Source of the DNA: an uncultured Muribaculaceae bacterium
GTDB lineage: Bacteria; Bacteroidota; Bacteroidia; Bacteroidales; Muribaculaceae
Direction: 5' to 3'
DNA: 64,000 nt
Assembly: GCA_944321865.1 (NCBI GenBank)
Contig: CALUMZ010000003.1
Coordinates: forward strand, 1 to 64,000
Of this stretch, positions 9,262 to 17,604 are shown one piece after another (position 1 is the stretch's first letter; each line of letters opens with the position of its first letter). A model generated the notes under the pieces. That model was not told the origin of the DNA and searched no databases. It saw only the letters and a program-made list of their open reading frames with translations. The translations under genes and the position numbers were made by a program.

Positions 9262-10085
9262 TTCCCACGAATCTTTTCCAAGTGTTCCACAAATGGTATC
9301 AACACTTTTTCCTCTATCAAAGAATGCTTTTTCAAGTCTTCCGACAACTGCAATATATCAAATACCGCACCTATGGTTTCGTATGTTTTTACACCCTCGG
9401 GCAGGTATTTAAACATTATCTGTGTCAGATCGTCTAATTTGTCTTCTATATTTGTATGGCTGGGCAAATATGCCGTTATACTGTAATCATCGGCAACTTC
9501 TCCCGACAACAACCTCTTCAAATGCGGAAACACATTCTGCTCTTCATACCTGAAATGTGCAATCACTTCATTGTTATACTCTTCAAAGAAGCATTTCAAT
9601 ATTTCGCCTGCGCGGTTATTCATTTCTCCCGCTATGCGGCTTATATGATTGGCTATATGCGGCAACCTTTGATCAAGATAATAACGGTGCGATTTTTCAA
9701 GATAACAATCAAGCATACTCATATCTATGCTATTGACGACATCTTGCGACGGCACATAATTATCAAATGAGTATATATTGCAAATCATCAGAAACAACCC
9801 ACTCGATATGCCATGTGCCATGCACAAATCCTTTACGCTCTTGTCGCCAAACCCCAATGGAATGTTGAATCGTGGCAGCAACAGTATGATGCTTGGCTTG
9901 ATTAATATCAAATCAGCCATTTTCATATTTTCGCTAAACAGATAGTTCCTCATCTCTTTCTCTTCACTTTTTATTTTGTTTTTTGTAAAGATAGTGCACG
10001 GCGGCCGCAATTGCAAATCGAGGCCGTCCAAATCGGGAACTTGCATATTATCATTGTCCATATCTGTACCTGCTTCAAGAAACAT
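9258..10085 (-). CDS. Hemerythrin-domain protein (RIC/ScdA-like)
   Basis: 275 residues. Residues about 70-115 resemble the N-terminal domain of RIC/ScdA iron-sulfur-repair proteins (DKSVKDLCMAHGI). Residues 130-270 form a hemerythrin four-helix bundle with candidate di-iron ligands His133, His177, Glu181, His188, His210, His254 and Glu258/259. Such proteins bind O2 or NO, or deliver iron. It overlaps the LuxR-type gene by four bases and probably works with it as a gas or redox sensor. The ATG at 10085 fits the TAACTTTG box at 10111-10118 with a leader of about 20 bases. A start at Met46 (9950) is possible, since residues 1-45 look unstructured. Confidence 0.85.
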   Translation of the reverse strand: MFLEAGTDMDNDNMQVPDLDGLDLQLRPPCTIFTKNKIKSEEKEMRNYLFSENMKMADLILIKPSIILLLPRFNIPLGFGDKSVKDLCMAHGISSGLFLMICNIYSFDNYVPSQDVVNSIDMSMLDCYLEKSHRYYLDQRLPHIANHISRIAGEMNNRAGEILKCFFEEYNNEVIAHFRYEEQNVFPHLKRLLSGEVADDYSITAYLPSHTNIEDKLDDLTQIMFKYLPEGVKTYETIGAVFDILQLSEDLKKHSLIEEKVLIPFVEHLEKIRGK

Positions 10086-10110
10086 GGTTCGTTCTTATTT
10101 TTTTTCTCTG

Positions 10111-10118
10111 CAAAGTTA
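10111..10118 (-). promoter_or_regulatory. Minus-strand -7 box for the hemerythrin gene
   Basis: TAACTTTG on the minus strand matches the Bacteroidetes TAnnTTTG element. No clear TTTG lies 19-20 bases upstream, so the promoter may depend on an activator. Confidence 0.5.
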
Positions 10119-10189
10119 ATGGCACCAAGCGGCAATTACTATCCCCATTAATGACTAAATAATACCGGAAAATACGCCATAAATAGGTA

Positions 10190-10220
10190 TTTCACACTTC
10201 GTTTTGCACATGTAACTTTG
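10190..10220 (+). promoter_or_regulatory. Promoter for the small Cys-rich membrane peptide
   Basis: TTTC (10190-10193), a 19-base spacer and TAACTTTG (10213-10220) fit the Bacteroidetes -33/-7 pattern. The predicted transcript starts about 16 bases before the ATG at 10244. It is divergent from the hemerythrin promoter, about 100 bases away. Confidence 0.55.
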
Positions 10221-10243
10221 CAATGTAAAAATTTGTCATCAAA

Positions 10244-10390
10244 ATGATTCAACAAATATCTACAATTGCAATTCTTGTAGCGGTTTTTGCCTTGTTCGCA
10301 TTTAAGATATACCGCATCTGCAACAACAAGAAATGCCATGGCAGGAAATCATGTACCTGCCATACAATGAACACAAGGAAAACAGATTAA
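10244..10390 (+). CDS. Small Cys-rich single-helix membrane peptide
   Basis: 48 residues: an N-terminal membrane helix (about 5-23, ISTIAILVAVFALFAF), then a short basic tail with Cys at 26, 31, 37 and 39 and several His. The layout resembles the FeoB-associated Cys-rich membrane proteins, which would suggest metal or redox handling, but no feoB is in the window and the match is by pattern only. It has its own likely promoter and is divergent from the hemerythrin/LuxR pair, which also points to an iron or redox theme. The reading frame is continuous and ends TAA at 10390. Confidence 0.6.
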   Translation: MIQQISTIAILVAVFALFAFKIYRICNNKKCHGRKSCTCHTMNTRKTD

Positions 10391-10501
10391 ACAAATTTAC
10401 AATAAACTTTACCATAGTAGTTAGGATATTGGCGACGTTGTGAAACGACGCCATTTTTCTTTGTCCTCGGAATTTTGTAAGTTTGCGACAAAAATATCCC
10501 C

Positions 10502-11734
10502 ATGTCAAGTACCACACATCTGCATATTTCGTTTTTCATAGCATTGCTCACGCTATTGCCATGCATAGACAGCAAGGCTCAAGAGTTAGACTTCATTCGC
10601 ACCGACATTAACAGCATCGAAATGAATGGAGACAATTGGAATTGCCTCGAAAATAAAATCGACAGTTTGACATTGACTGCAAAAACCAAATTTAACATTC
10701 TGCACATTGGTGACTCACATATCCAAGCCGACTATCTGACCGAAGTTACCCGCCGGCTGCTGCAACAACAGTTTGGCAACGGTGGCCGAGGATGCATTGC
10801 GGCGCTAAAACTTGCAGGCACCAACCAGCCTTCAAACTATACGCTGAATGCCGATGTCGCACCTTCCCGGAAATGTAGATTGACTAAATCAGGGCCAGAT
10901 ATCCAGCCGGGGCTCACAGGCATAGGCATATCATTCAAAGTGCCTCAAAAAAGGAGCCTCACCGTTACGTTACACGGAGACGACAGCCTCTTCAACCACA
11001 TTGCCCTGTTACATTCTCCTTCGGCAAAATATGCCACTGCATCGGTCGACGAAACCCTATGCCAAGGCACTCGATTATCTGACTATGCAACAAGATATGA
11101 CTTGCCCGACGGCGTACAATCAACCACCATCCAAGTCGACATTGATGGCACTCTATATGGGGCATATCTCACCAACGACCAATCGGGAGTTATATACAAT
11201 GCCATCGGAAACAATGGTGCTTGTTATTCCGATTACCTAAAAATTGAAAACTTTGCCCGGCAGACTGAATTACTCTCCCCCGACCTAATTATATTGTCGT
11301 TTGGAACAAACGAAGCTTTCGGCCGCAGTAGCGACCGTGAAATATATGCCAACATCGACAAATTGATTGCAACACTAAAAGAAGCAAACCCAAAGGCCAA
11401 ATTCCTATTAACAACCCCAATGGAATGCCAACGCCGCATAAAGAGGTCGAGATATGCGATAAACCGGCGCATTGCAGGGGTAAGGAACGTGATAATGAAA
11501 TATGGCGCCGAAAAACACGTACCGGTATGGGATCTATATGAAATTGCCGGTGGAGAAGGAGCATCGCGCTTATGGCTAAAAAACGGGCTCCTTAGTTCTC
11601 GCGACCATGTGCATTGCCAAATAATAGGCTACGAACTGCAAGGCTCTTTACTCGCCGACGCATTAATCAGGCAACTTAATCCTGCAACGCACAATCAAGT
11701 CTCAACATTGGTATCCGAAGCTACAAGCAATTGA
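10502..11734 (+). CDS. SGNH/GDSL-type secreted hydrolase
   Basis: 410 residues with a signal peptide (cleavage near SKA, about 22-26). The SGNH blocks are HIGDSHIQAD (Asp71, Ser72 nucleophile), the Asn-containing LILSFGTNEAFG, and the C-terminal DHVHC with the catalytic Asp/His pair. A beta-rich region of about 150 residues sits between blocks I and III. Such enzymes deacylate or esterify polysaccharides or peptidoglycan in the periplasm; the substrate here is not predictable. A TAAGTTTG box at 10478-10485 would give a leader of only about 10 bases. Confidence 0.88.
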   Translation: MSSTTHLHISFFIALLTLLPCIDSKAQELDFIRTDINSIEMNGDNWNCLENKIDSLTLTAKTKFNILHIGDSHIQADYLTEVTRRLLQQQFGNGGRGCIAALKLAGTNQPSNYTLNADVAPSRKCRLTKSGPDIQPGLTGIGISFKVPQKRSLTVTLHGDDSLFNHIALLHSPSAKYATASVDETLCQGTRLSDYATRYDLPDGVQSTTIQVDIDGTLYGAYLTNDQSGVIYNAIGNNGACYSDYLKIENFARQTELLSPDLIILSFGTNEAFGRSSDREIYANIDKLIATLKEANPKAKFLLTTPMECQRRIKRSRYAINRRIAGVRNVIMKYGAEKHVPVWDLYEIAGGEGASRLWLKNGLLSSRDHVHCQIIGYELQGSLLADALIRQLNPATHNQVSTLVSEATSN

Positions 11735-11845
11735 CATACAACTATTTACACAGACATATCCCATAAATTACTTGCAGCAGTTTATTTTATTGTAGATTTG
11801 TCATATACTTTTTTGATGTTTTTTTGAAAAATATTTGCGGCAAAA

Positions 11846-11877
11846 TTTGGACAATTCAAAAATAACCCCTACCTTTG
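11846..11877 (+). promoter_or_regulatory. tRNA-Val promoter
   Basis: TTTG (11846-11849), a 20-base spacer and TACCTTTG (11870-11877) match the Bacteroidetes consensus closely, about 20 bases before the tRNA. Confidence 0.8.
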
Positions 11878-11896
11878 CATCGCAATTCAGAAATAA

Positions 11897-11971
11897 GGGC
11901 GTTTAGCTCAGCTGGTTCAGAGCATCTGCCTTACAAGCAGAGGGTCGGCGGTTCGAATCCGTCAACGCCCA
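11897..11971 (+). tRNA. tRNA-Val (anticodon TAC)
   Basis: Cloverleaf read directly: acceptor GGGCGTT/AACGCCC, D arm GCTC/GAGC, anticodon stem TCTGC/GCAGA with loop CTTACAA (anticodon TAC, reads GTA and other Val codons), and T arm GGCGG/CCGTC with TTCGAAT. The discriminator is A and CCA is not encoded. A promoter precedes it and a terminator follows. Confidence 0.97.
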
Positions 11972-11974
11972 CAC

Positions 11975-12015
11975 AAAAGAGAAATCCGCAAAACTGCAGG
12001 TTTCTCTTTTTTTTC
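11975..12015 (+). terminator. Terminator of tRNA-Val
   Basis: AAAAGAGAAA pairs with TTTCTCTTTT across a 16-base loop, followed by a T-rich run. It begins four bases after the tRNA. Confidence 0.75.
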
Positions 12016-12149
12016 TTTTCCACATACCACCACCCCGCCAACCACACATTGAATTGGGAATCAGCTCAACGATTCCGGGCCGGCGGATTCTTCCTGGGTT
12101 ATGCGTTTTTTAGAATCTAAAATGGCAACTCCATAGAATTGATTTATTT

Positions 12150-12480
12150 TATTACCGGCATGCTTCAACCAACACCGGAGCAAAACTGCGGCTGTGCAGC
12201 TGCCGAACTATGCTCAACCTCGCGGTGGAGCGACCGACAGAGAGCGAAACCCGAGCCCCCCCACACACAAGCACGGCTTCGGAGATGCCGAACAAGAGAC
12301 TGACAGAGTTTAGTGCGGCTCTCCGAAGCTGATTTAATAAGCTGGCCATTCCTCCGCAAGTTTCGCGTCCGTCGGCCGCTCCACATGCAGTTAAGCAGAG
12401 TATCGCAGCTCCACAACTACTACATTTGCCCGCCTGTGTTTTCGGACTGATCCGGTATTTCCACGATTCCAGACGCATAA
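12150..12480. repeat. Strongly diverged R2-like structured element
   Basis: This block keeps the order of the R2 centre. A GGTGGAGCG...GAGCGAAAC arm is followed by CGGCTTCGGAGATGCCGAAC and a reverse arm of GTTTCGCG...CGCTCC, then GCAGTTAAGCAGAGT. The outer arms differ from those of 31208-31664 but still pair with each other. The central hairpin is imperfect and its loop unrelated. Open reading frames here are by-products of the palindromes. It fills the gap between tRNA-Val and the ribosomal-protein operon. Confidence 0.6.
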
Positions 12481-12533
12481 AAAAACTATTTCGGCACACA
12501 GCAAATAACGCCTTGTGCCGAAATAGTTTTTTT
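12479..12533 (-). terminator. Terminator of the rpmB-rpmG-DUF4295 operon
   Basis: A perfect stem of about 20 bp (ACTATTTCGGCACA / TGTGCCGAAATAGT with flanking A/T runs), about 30 bases after the DUF4295 stop on the minus strand and ending in T7. The A- and T-runs on both sides could let it act in both directions. Confidence 0.9.
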
Positions 12534-12561
12534 ACAAGTATATTTATTTCTACTTACTTCA

Positions 12562-12714
12562 TTACTTGTTAAGAGTGGCTTGTACTTGGTCATTGGGAAC
12601 CATCTCTTCTTTAAATACATAAGCACCTGTCTTGGGCGACTTCACCATCTTGATGACTTTGCTGTAAGTACGACCTTCACCCTTTTGCAGTGTTGCTACG
12701 GTTTTCTTTGCCAT
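12562..12714 (-). CDS. DUF4295 small protein
   Basis: 50 residues beginning MAKKTVATLQKGEGRTYSKV and ending VQATLNK. It is rich in Lys and matches the Bacteroidetes-specific DUF4295 family, which regularly follows rpmB and rpmG. It is probably a small ribosome-associated protein, but no activity is known to me. It is the third gene of the operon, 9 bases after rpmG, and has a strong terminator behind it. Confidence 0.92.
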   Translation of the reverse strand: MAKKTVATLQKGEGRTYSKVIKMVKSPKTGAYVFKEEMVPNDQVQATLNK

Positions 12715-12723
12715 GAGTCTGTA

Positions 12724-12912
12724 TTATTTAATTTCTTTATGTACTGTAACTTTCTTAAGATAAGGGTTGTATTTCTTCAACTCCAAACGACCTGTTGTAT
12801 TTTTGCGGTTTTTTGTGGTAATGTAACGCGACATTCCCGGTACGCCGCTGGCCTTTTGCTCGGTGCATTCAAGTATAACTTGTACCCTGTTACCTTTGGA
12901 TTTCTTTGCCAT
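12724..12912 (-). CDS. rpmG: 50S ribosomal protein L33
   Basis: 62 residues with the L33 pattern: [19 protein letters not shown], then [25 protein letters not shown]. It lacks the paired Cys motifs of zinc-binding L33 forms (only one Cys), so it is the zinc-independent type. It lies 12 bases downstream of rpmB. Confidence 0.97.
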   Translation of the reverse strand: MAKKSKGNRVQVILECTEQKASGVPGMSRYITTKNRKNTTGRLELKKYNPYLKKVTVHKEIK

Positions 12913-12924
12913 TTTTCTTTAATT

Positions 12925-13167
12925 TTAAAGTTGTGTTAGATAACCTTTTTTGGCAGCTCTTTTCAATGCTGCGTCGACACCAATCTTGTTTATAAGGCGT
13001 AAACCCGAAGCCGACAATTTCAAACGAATCCATTGATCTTGCTCAACCCAATAAAATTTCTTCGAGAACAAGTTCACATTGAATTTACGCTTTGTCCTTC
13101 TCTTCGAGTGCGATACGTTATTACCGGTCATCGCCCTTTTGCCTGTAATTTGACAAACTTTTGACAT
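12925..13167 (-). CDS. rpmB: 50S ribosomal protein L28
   Basis: 80 residues starting [21 protein letters not shown] and containing KRKFNVNLF and LSASGLRLI, diagnostic for L28. It is the first gene of the rpmB-rpmG-DUF4295 operon. A promoter candidate at 13492-13522 would give a leader of about 310 bases, long enough for regulation. Confidence 0.98.
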   Translation of the reverse strand: MSKVCQITGKRAMTGNNVSHSKRRTKRKFNVNLFSKKFYWVEQDQWIRLKLSASGLRLINKIGVDAALKRAAKKGYLTQL

Positions 13168-13491
13168 GGCTGTATTGTTAATTTTTTGTTTCGTAATATT
13201 TTTAGCTCCAATCTCCCAGCCTATTAAATCAACTCGTCATCTACCTTTGACCGACACCTCTATGCACAAAACATATTGACGACCACTCTCGTGTTCTCAT
13301 TGCGCTTAATTTTGGAGAAGCATCGCACAATGCACTGCAAGCAGCCGCTCAATCCACCTGCATGGTCTGTTTCTCAAGAGTTTAGCATCATTTTCTTGAC
13401 TACGCAGCCACCGGCAATCCCAATACGTATGTGCAACATTCGCGGCTCGGAAACATAGTCTAAGTTTCTTTAATTCTGCGAAATTGCGCTG

Positions 13492-13522
13492 CAAAGTTAG
13501 CATTAATATTCCAACTGTGCAA
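13492..13522 (-). promoter_or_regulatory. Candidate promoter of the rpmB operon
   Basis: Read on the minus strand: TTGC, a 19-base spacer, and TAACTTTG (forward 13492-13499). It points at rpmB, about 320 bases away, so a long leader or a second, nearer promoter would be needed. Confidence 0.45.
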
Positions 13523-13767
13523 TACCTTATGCGGCCGCTCTCAGTATTTTTTTCACAAAAGGCATCTCGCCACAACCCTTTCCACCCGTTTTTTGTCTCG
13601 GCACGTTTTTTATATAAAACCAAATCGGTTATTAGATTTTATGTCGATTTTTAGTTTCTGCGGCATAAAAAGTACTCTCTAAACAAATTTTTGCGGTCTA
13701 ATGACCGTTTTGAGATAAATTCACATAACGTTATTCTACTTCATTACACTCATGTGCATTAATTTAT

Positions 13768-13775
13768 TACCTTTG
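13768..13775 (+). promoter_or_regulatory. -7 box before the M16 peptidase gene
   Basis: TACCTTTG matches TAnnTTTG. No good TTTG sits at the -33 position. It predicts a leader of about 90 bases. Confidence 0.4.
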
Positions 13776-13871
13776 CCTTGCAATATAAATTCCATCTCTC
13801 CGAATAAATCGACAAATAGCATATCTCGGGAAACATACAAAATCAAATATAATTGATACAATAACATTGAT

Positions 13872-16796
13872 ATGAAACACTTTATTAAAAACCTTGGATT
13901 TGCCACTGCCATCATTGCGGTTTTGGCAATATTGCAAAGTTGCTCGGGACAGAATTACGAAACCGTCCCAAACGACCCGCTTAACACTCGCATCTACACA
14001 CTTGACAACGGGCTCAAGGTCTATATGACCGTCAATAAAGACGAACCGCGTGTTCAAACTTACATCGCAGTTCGCGTAGGTGGCAAAAACGACCCTGCCG
14101 AAACCACGGGACTGGCACACTATTTCGAGCATCTAATGTTCAAAGGCACATCCAACTTCGGAACACAAAATTATGAAGCCGAAAAGCCTTTGCTCGACCA
14201 AATTGAACAACAATTTGAAGTATACCGCACAACTACCGACAGCCTGCAACGCAAGCTCATATATGCTACCATCGACAGCCTGTCGCAAGAGGCATCGAAA
14301 TATGCAATTCCCAATGAATACGACAAGCTGATGTCGGCAATCGGTGCAACAGGCACAAATGCTTATACGAGCTACGATGTAACCTGCTACACCGAAAACA
14401 TCCCAAGCAATGAAATCGACAATTGGGCAAAAATTCAAGCCGAACGGTTCAAAAATTGCGTAATTCGCGGATTCCATACCGAACTTGAAACCGTGTATGA
14501 AGAATACAACATGTCGCTCACCAACGACATGCGGAAAGTTATTGAAAGCACTTTCAAGGCTCTTTTCCAAAAACACCCTTACGGCACTCAAACCATACTC
14601 GGCACACAGGAACATCTGAAGAATCCATCCATCACCAACATAAAGAACTATTACAAGCAATGGTACGTTCCTAACAATATGGCAATCTGTCTGTCGGGAG
14701 ACATTGACCCTGAACAAGCTATAGCTACTATTGAAAAATACTTCGGTGACATGGAACCTAACCCCAACTTGCCGAAACTCGAAGTTAAAGACGAAGACCC
14801 TATTACGCAGCCAATAAAACGTGATGTCACTGGCATTGATGCCGAAATGGTTTCGCTGGCTTGGCGCATACCTGCCGCATCATCGCCCGATGCCGATGTG
14901 GCTCAACTGCTGTCCCTGACACTCTATAACGGACAAGCCGGACTTATCGACCTCGATGTTACCCAACAACAAAAATTGCTCAGCGCATATTGCATGCCAT
15001 ACCAACTTGCCGACCACGGAGTGTTTTTCATGATTGGTGAACCCAAAGCCGGACAAACTCTCGATGAGGTTAAAAACATACTCCTCGCCGAAGTTGACAA
15101 ACTGCGCCGTGGCGATTTTGACGAGAAATTGCTTGAAGCCAACATAAACAACTTCAAGCTAAGCCAAATGCAAATGATGGATAGCAACCAAGGTCGTGCC
15201 GACTGGTATGTCAACTCATTTGTCAACGGAACATCTTGGGCCGATGAAGTAACAAGCCTTGACCGACTGTCTAAATTGACCAAAGAAGATTTAATGGAAT
15301 ACGCCGACAAATACCTTTCCGATTCAAGCTATGTTGTCGTATACAAGCATCAAGGAATAAACCCCGATGAGCAGAAAATCGACAAGCCGACTATCACCCC
15401 CATCGCAATGAATCGTGACACCACCAGTGCATTCTTGCGTGAAATGCAGGCCGCGGCAGCCGACGTGCAACCCATAGAACCCGTATTCATAGACTACAGC
15501 AAGGATCTGTCGGTCGAAGAGCTGAAACCGGGACTGCAGATTTTGTACAAGCAAAACACCACCAACGACATCTTCCAATTGATGTACATCTATGACCTCG
15601 GCTCCGACAATGACAAGTTATTATCTACGGCTGCGCAATATCTTGAATTCCTTGGCACAAGCGACATGACTCCCGAAGAAGTGAGAAGCGAATTTTATCG
15701 AATGGCCTGTTGGTTCAGCGTAAACACCTCTTCCGATCGTTCTTACATAACCCTTTCCGGGCTTAACGAAAATATGCCTCAAGCTATCGCACTGCTCGAA
15801 AAGCTGTTGAACGATGCAAAAGTAGACAAAGTTGCCTACAACCGCCTTGTGGAAAACATCTTGAAACAACGCATCGACGACAAGTCAAATCAAGGTGCCA
15901 ACTTTAACCGGTTGGTAAATTACTTGGCTTGGGGTCCAAAGAATCCGTCAAACAACGTGCTTGGCGAGAAAGAGCTTAGGTCTCTTGACCCGCAAAAGCT
16001 TATCGAATGCCTGCAAAACCTTTCGACCTATAAGCACCGTGTTGCTTACTACGGGCCAAGCAACAAAGACGAGTTCATCGCCACTATCGGGAAAGAGCAC
16101 AAAACATCCGACTCTTTAAACGAATTGCCCGAAAAAATCGCCAAAGAATTGGTGAAAACGCCTGAAACAACTGTTTACATTGCTCCATATAATGCCAAAC
16201 AGATTTATATGTTACAATACTCCAACGATGGCAGAAAATTCGACGAATCGGTCGAAAACAATCGATACCTATATAACGAATATTTCGGTGGAGGAATGAA
16301 TGCCATCGTATTCCAAGAAATGCGCGAAAGCCGCAGCCTTGCCTACACAGCCACGGCATCACTGCGCTCTCCCGGCAAAAAAGACTTGGATTATTACTAC
16401 CAAACTTTTATAGCCACGCAAAACGACAAAATGGCTGACGCAACAACGGCATTCAACGAAATTATCAACGAAATGCCGGTATCGCAACAAGCCTTCGACC
16501 TTGCTCGCAACGGATTCATTGCCCGACTGCGTACCGACCGTATAATTAAGTCCGACGTAATCTGGTCATACATCAACGCCCAAGACCTTGGCTTGACTAC
16601 CGACTATCGCATTTCATTATACAATTTCCTGCAAAACGCAACCATTCAAGATGTTATAGATTTCCAACAAAAATGGGTAAAAGACCGTACTTTCCATTAT
16701 GGAATACTTGGAGACAAAAAACAACTTGACATGAATGCACTCAAGAAGATAGGCCCGGTAGTGGAATTATCGACTCAAGAAATATTCGGCTACTGA
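13872..16796 (+). CDS. M16 family zinc metallopeptidase lipoprotein
   Basis: 974 residues holding two M16 (pitrilysin-like) halves in one chain. The first half carries the inverted zinc motif HYFEH at 83-87. The second half has the typical R/Y-containing block (EMRESRSLAYTATASLRSP) of the non-catalytic partner. A lipobox (ILQSC, Cys24) after a hydrophobic segment marks it as a lipoprotein of the cell envelope. Members degrade peptides; in Bacteroidota they are often periplasmic or outer-membrane associated. It is a single-gene unit ending in a very strong terminator. Confidence 0.93.
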   Translation: MKHFIKNLGFATAIIAVLAILQSCSGQNYETVPNDPLNTRIYTLDNGLKVYMTVNKDEPRVQTYIAVRVGGKNDPAETTGLAHYFEHLMFKGTSNFGTQNYEAEKPLLDQIEQQFEVYRTTTDSLQRKLIYATIDSLSQEASKYAIPNEYDKLMSAIGATGTNAYTSYDVTCYTENIPSNEIDNWAKIQAERFKNCVIRGFHTELETVYEEYNMSLTNDMRKVIESTFKALFQKHPYGTQTILGTQEHLKNPSITNIKNYYKQWYVPNNMAICLSGDIDPEQAIATIEKYFGDMEPNPNLPKLEVKDEDPITQPIKRDVTGIDAEMVSLAWRIPAASSPDADVAQLLSLTLYNGQAGLIDLDVTQQQKLLSAYCMPYQLADHGVFFMIGEPKAGQTLDEVKNILLAEVDKLRRGDFDEKLLEANINNFKLSQMQMMDSNQGRADWYVNSFVNGTSWADEVTSLDRLSKLTKEDLMEYADKYLSDSSYVVVYKHQGINPDEQKIDKPTITPIAMNRDTTSAFLREMQAAAADVQPIEPVFIDYSKDLSVEELKPGLQILYKQNTTNDIFQLMYIYDLGSDNDKLLSTAAQYLEFLGTSDMTPEEVRSEFYRMACWFSVNTSSDRSYITLSGLNENMPQAIALLEKLLNDAKVDKVAYNRLVENILKQRIDDKSNQGANFNRLVNYLAWGPKNPSNNVLGEKELRSLDPQKLIECLQNLSTYKHRVAYYGPSNKDEFIATIGKEHKTSDSLNELPEKIAKELVKTPETTVYIAPYNAKQIYMLQYSNDGRKFDESVENNRYLYNEYFGGGMNAIVFQEMRESRSLAYTATASLRSPGKKDLDYYYQTFIATQNDKMADATTAFNEIINEMPVSQQAFDLARNGFIARLRTDRIIKSDVIWSYINAQDLGLTTDYRISLYNFLQNATIQDVIDFQQKWVKDRTFHYGILGDKKQLDMNALKKIGPVVELSTQEIFGY

Positions 16797-16822
16797 TACA
16801 GATTGTCGGCCCGCCGAATAAC

Positions 16823-16861
16823 ACACGATAAAAGCCCGGATTGTCCGGGCTTTTATCGTGT
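16823..16861 (+). terminator. Terminator after the M16 gene
   Basis: An 18-bp perfect stem (ACACGATAAAAGCCCGGA and its complement) around a 3-base loop, 26 bases after the stop. The A/T tracts inside both arms make it plausible in both directions. Confidence 0.9.
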
Positions 16862-16921
16862 GGCTGTTTCAGAAAAATCAAAACGAGCTGTAACAATCAA
16901 CAACAAAGCACCAATTCTCTT

Positions 16922-17096
16922 AGAGGGTGTATCAAAATTATCATTTCAATGTGGCAGTAGAGACGCAAAATTTTGCGTCTCTACAATCTGTCTGGATAAA
17001 CTATTGATATTGAATGTTTTACATATTGTTGCGAACATCGAGACGCGGCACGCCACGTCTCTACTCATGGCAAAATCGCATTTTGATACACCCTCT
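16922..17096. repeat. R1 element, intact copy
   Basis: 175 bp with perfect 17-bp inverted ends AGAGGGTGTATCAAAAT. Internally it has hairpin 1, a 28-bp perfect palindrome at 16957-16984 (GTAGAGACG, core CAAAATTTTG, CGTCTCTAC), and hairpin 2, an imperfect palindrome near 17038-17064 (GAGACG...CGTCTCTAC). It has no coding capacity. It lies just after the M16 terminator and serves as the reference copy in the + orientation (TTATCATTTCAATGTGGCAG next to the left end). Confidence 0.92.
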
Positions 17097-17298
17097 AAGC
17101 TGTCTGTGAATTTTTTCCTTTCCCGATGCAATAGTTGATGAATTGGCTCTTGTTTCCCTGCCTGTTGACATAATCAAGCAGGCATGGTTCAAGGGTTATT
17201 GATATTGTTATTTTCCTATTGGCTGATTTTGGACGGCCGGCACCATGTCAAAGAGTTCTGTTACTGGCACACCTATAAATCGGAAATTCCGATTTTTC

Positions 17299-17604
17299 TC
17301 AAATTGGTCGCAATTCTACCGTCAATCCCATCGCAGAGGCTATTTTATAAAGGGTGGCGACGGTCGGCACCGTCAATCCCCGTTCTATCCTTGAAATATA
17401 TCCCTTGTCCGCACCGATTCGCTTTGCAAGTTCCGCTTGCGTAAGATGTGCATTTTTGCGTGCTTCCAATAATATTTGGGCATTGTATTCCTCCCATGCC
17501 TTTTCACGGTTTTTCTCACGTTCACGAGTACCTTCCGCTCCAAGACCTTCATCAAGCCACGCATCCACATCGTAGATGTCTTTACCGATTTCTTTTAGAT
17601 GCAT
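17299..17604 (-). CDS. XRE-family antitoxin (HigA-like)
   Basis: 101 residues. The C-terminal part is a Cro/C1 helix-turn-helix (AHLTQAELAKRIGADKGYISRIERG). The N-terminal 40 residues are acidic and charged, as expected for the part that contacts a toxin. Its start overlaps the upstream toxin gene by 23 bases. The toxin-first order and HTH antitoxin fit the HigBA class; it probably represses the promoter at 17920-17950. Confidence 0.88.
   Translation of the reverse strand: MHLKEIGKDIYDVDAWLDEGLGAEGTREREKNREKAWEEYNAQILLEARKNAHLTQAELAKRIGADKGYISRIERGLTVPTVATLYKIASAMGLTVELRPI

Larger units (their letters stand above)
13168..13871. other. Intergenic region between rpmB and the M16 gene
   Basis: A divergent regulatory gap of about 700 bases with no credible gene. 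It holds the minus-strand promoter at 13492-13522 and a plus-strand TACCTTTG box at 13768-13775 before the M16 gene. Two facing copies of a short motif with AAATCGGT(C/T)ATTAGA lie at 13619-13652 and 13693-13714 and are related to copies at 19099, 45296 and 54403. Confidence 0.5.

Noticed and set aside
11875..12120. 81-residue plus-strand reading frame
   Set aside because: It runs through tRNA-Val and its terminator.
12152..12499. 115-residue minus-strand reading frame
   Set aside because: It lies wholly inside an R2-like palindromic element. Composition and lack of any family pattern suggest it is a by-product of the inverted arms.
16946..17131. Peptides translated from R1 copies (also at 18649-18891 and 50529-50927)
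   Set aside because: The frames recur only because R1 is repeated. They differ in start and end in each copy and run out into flanking DNA.
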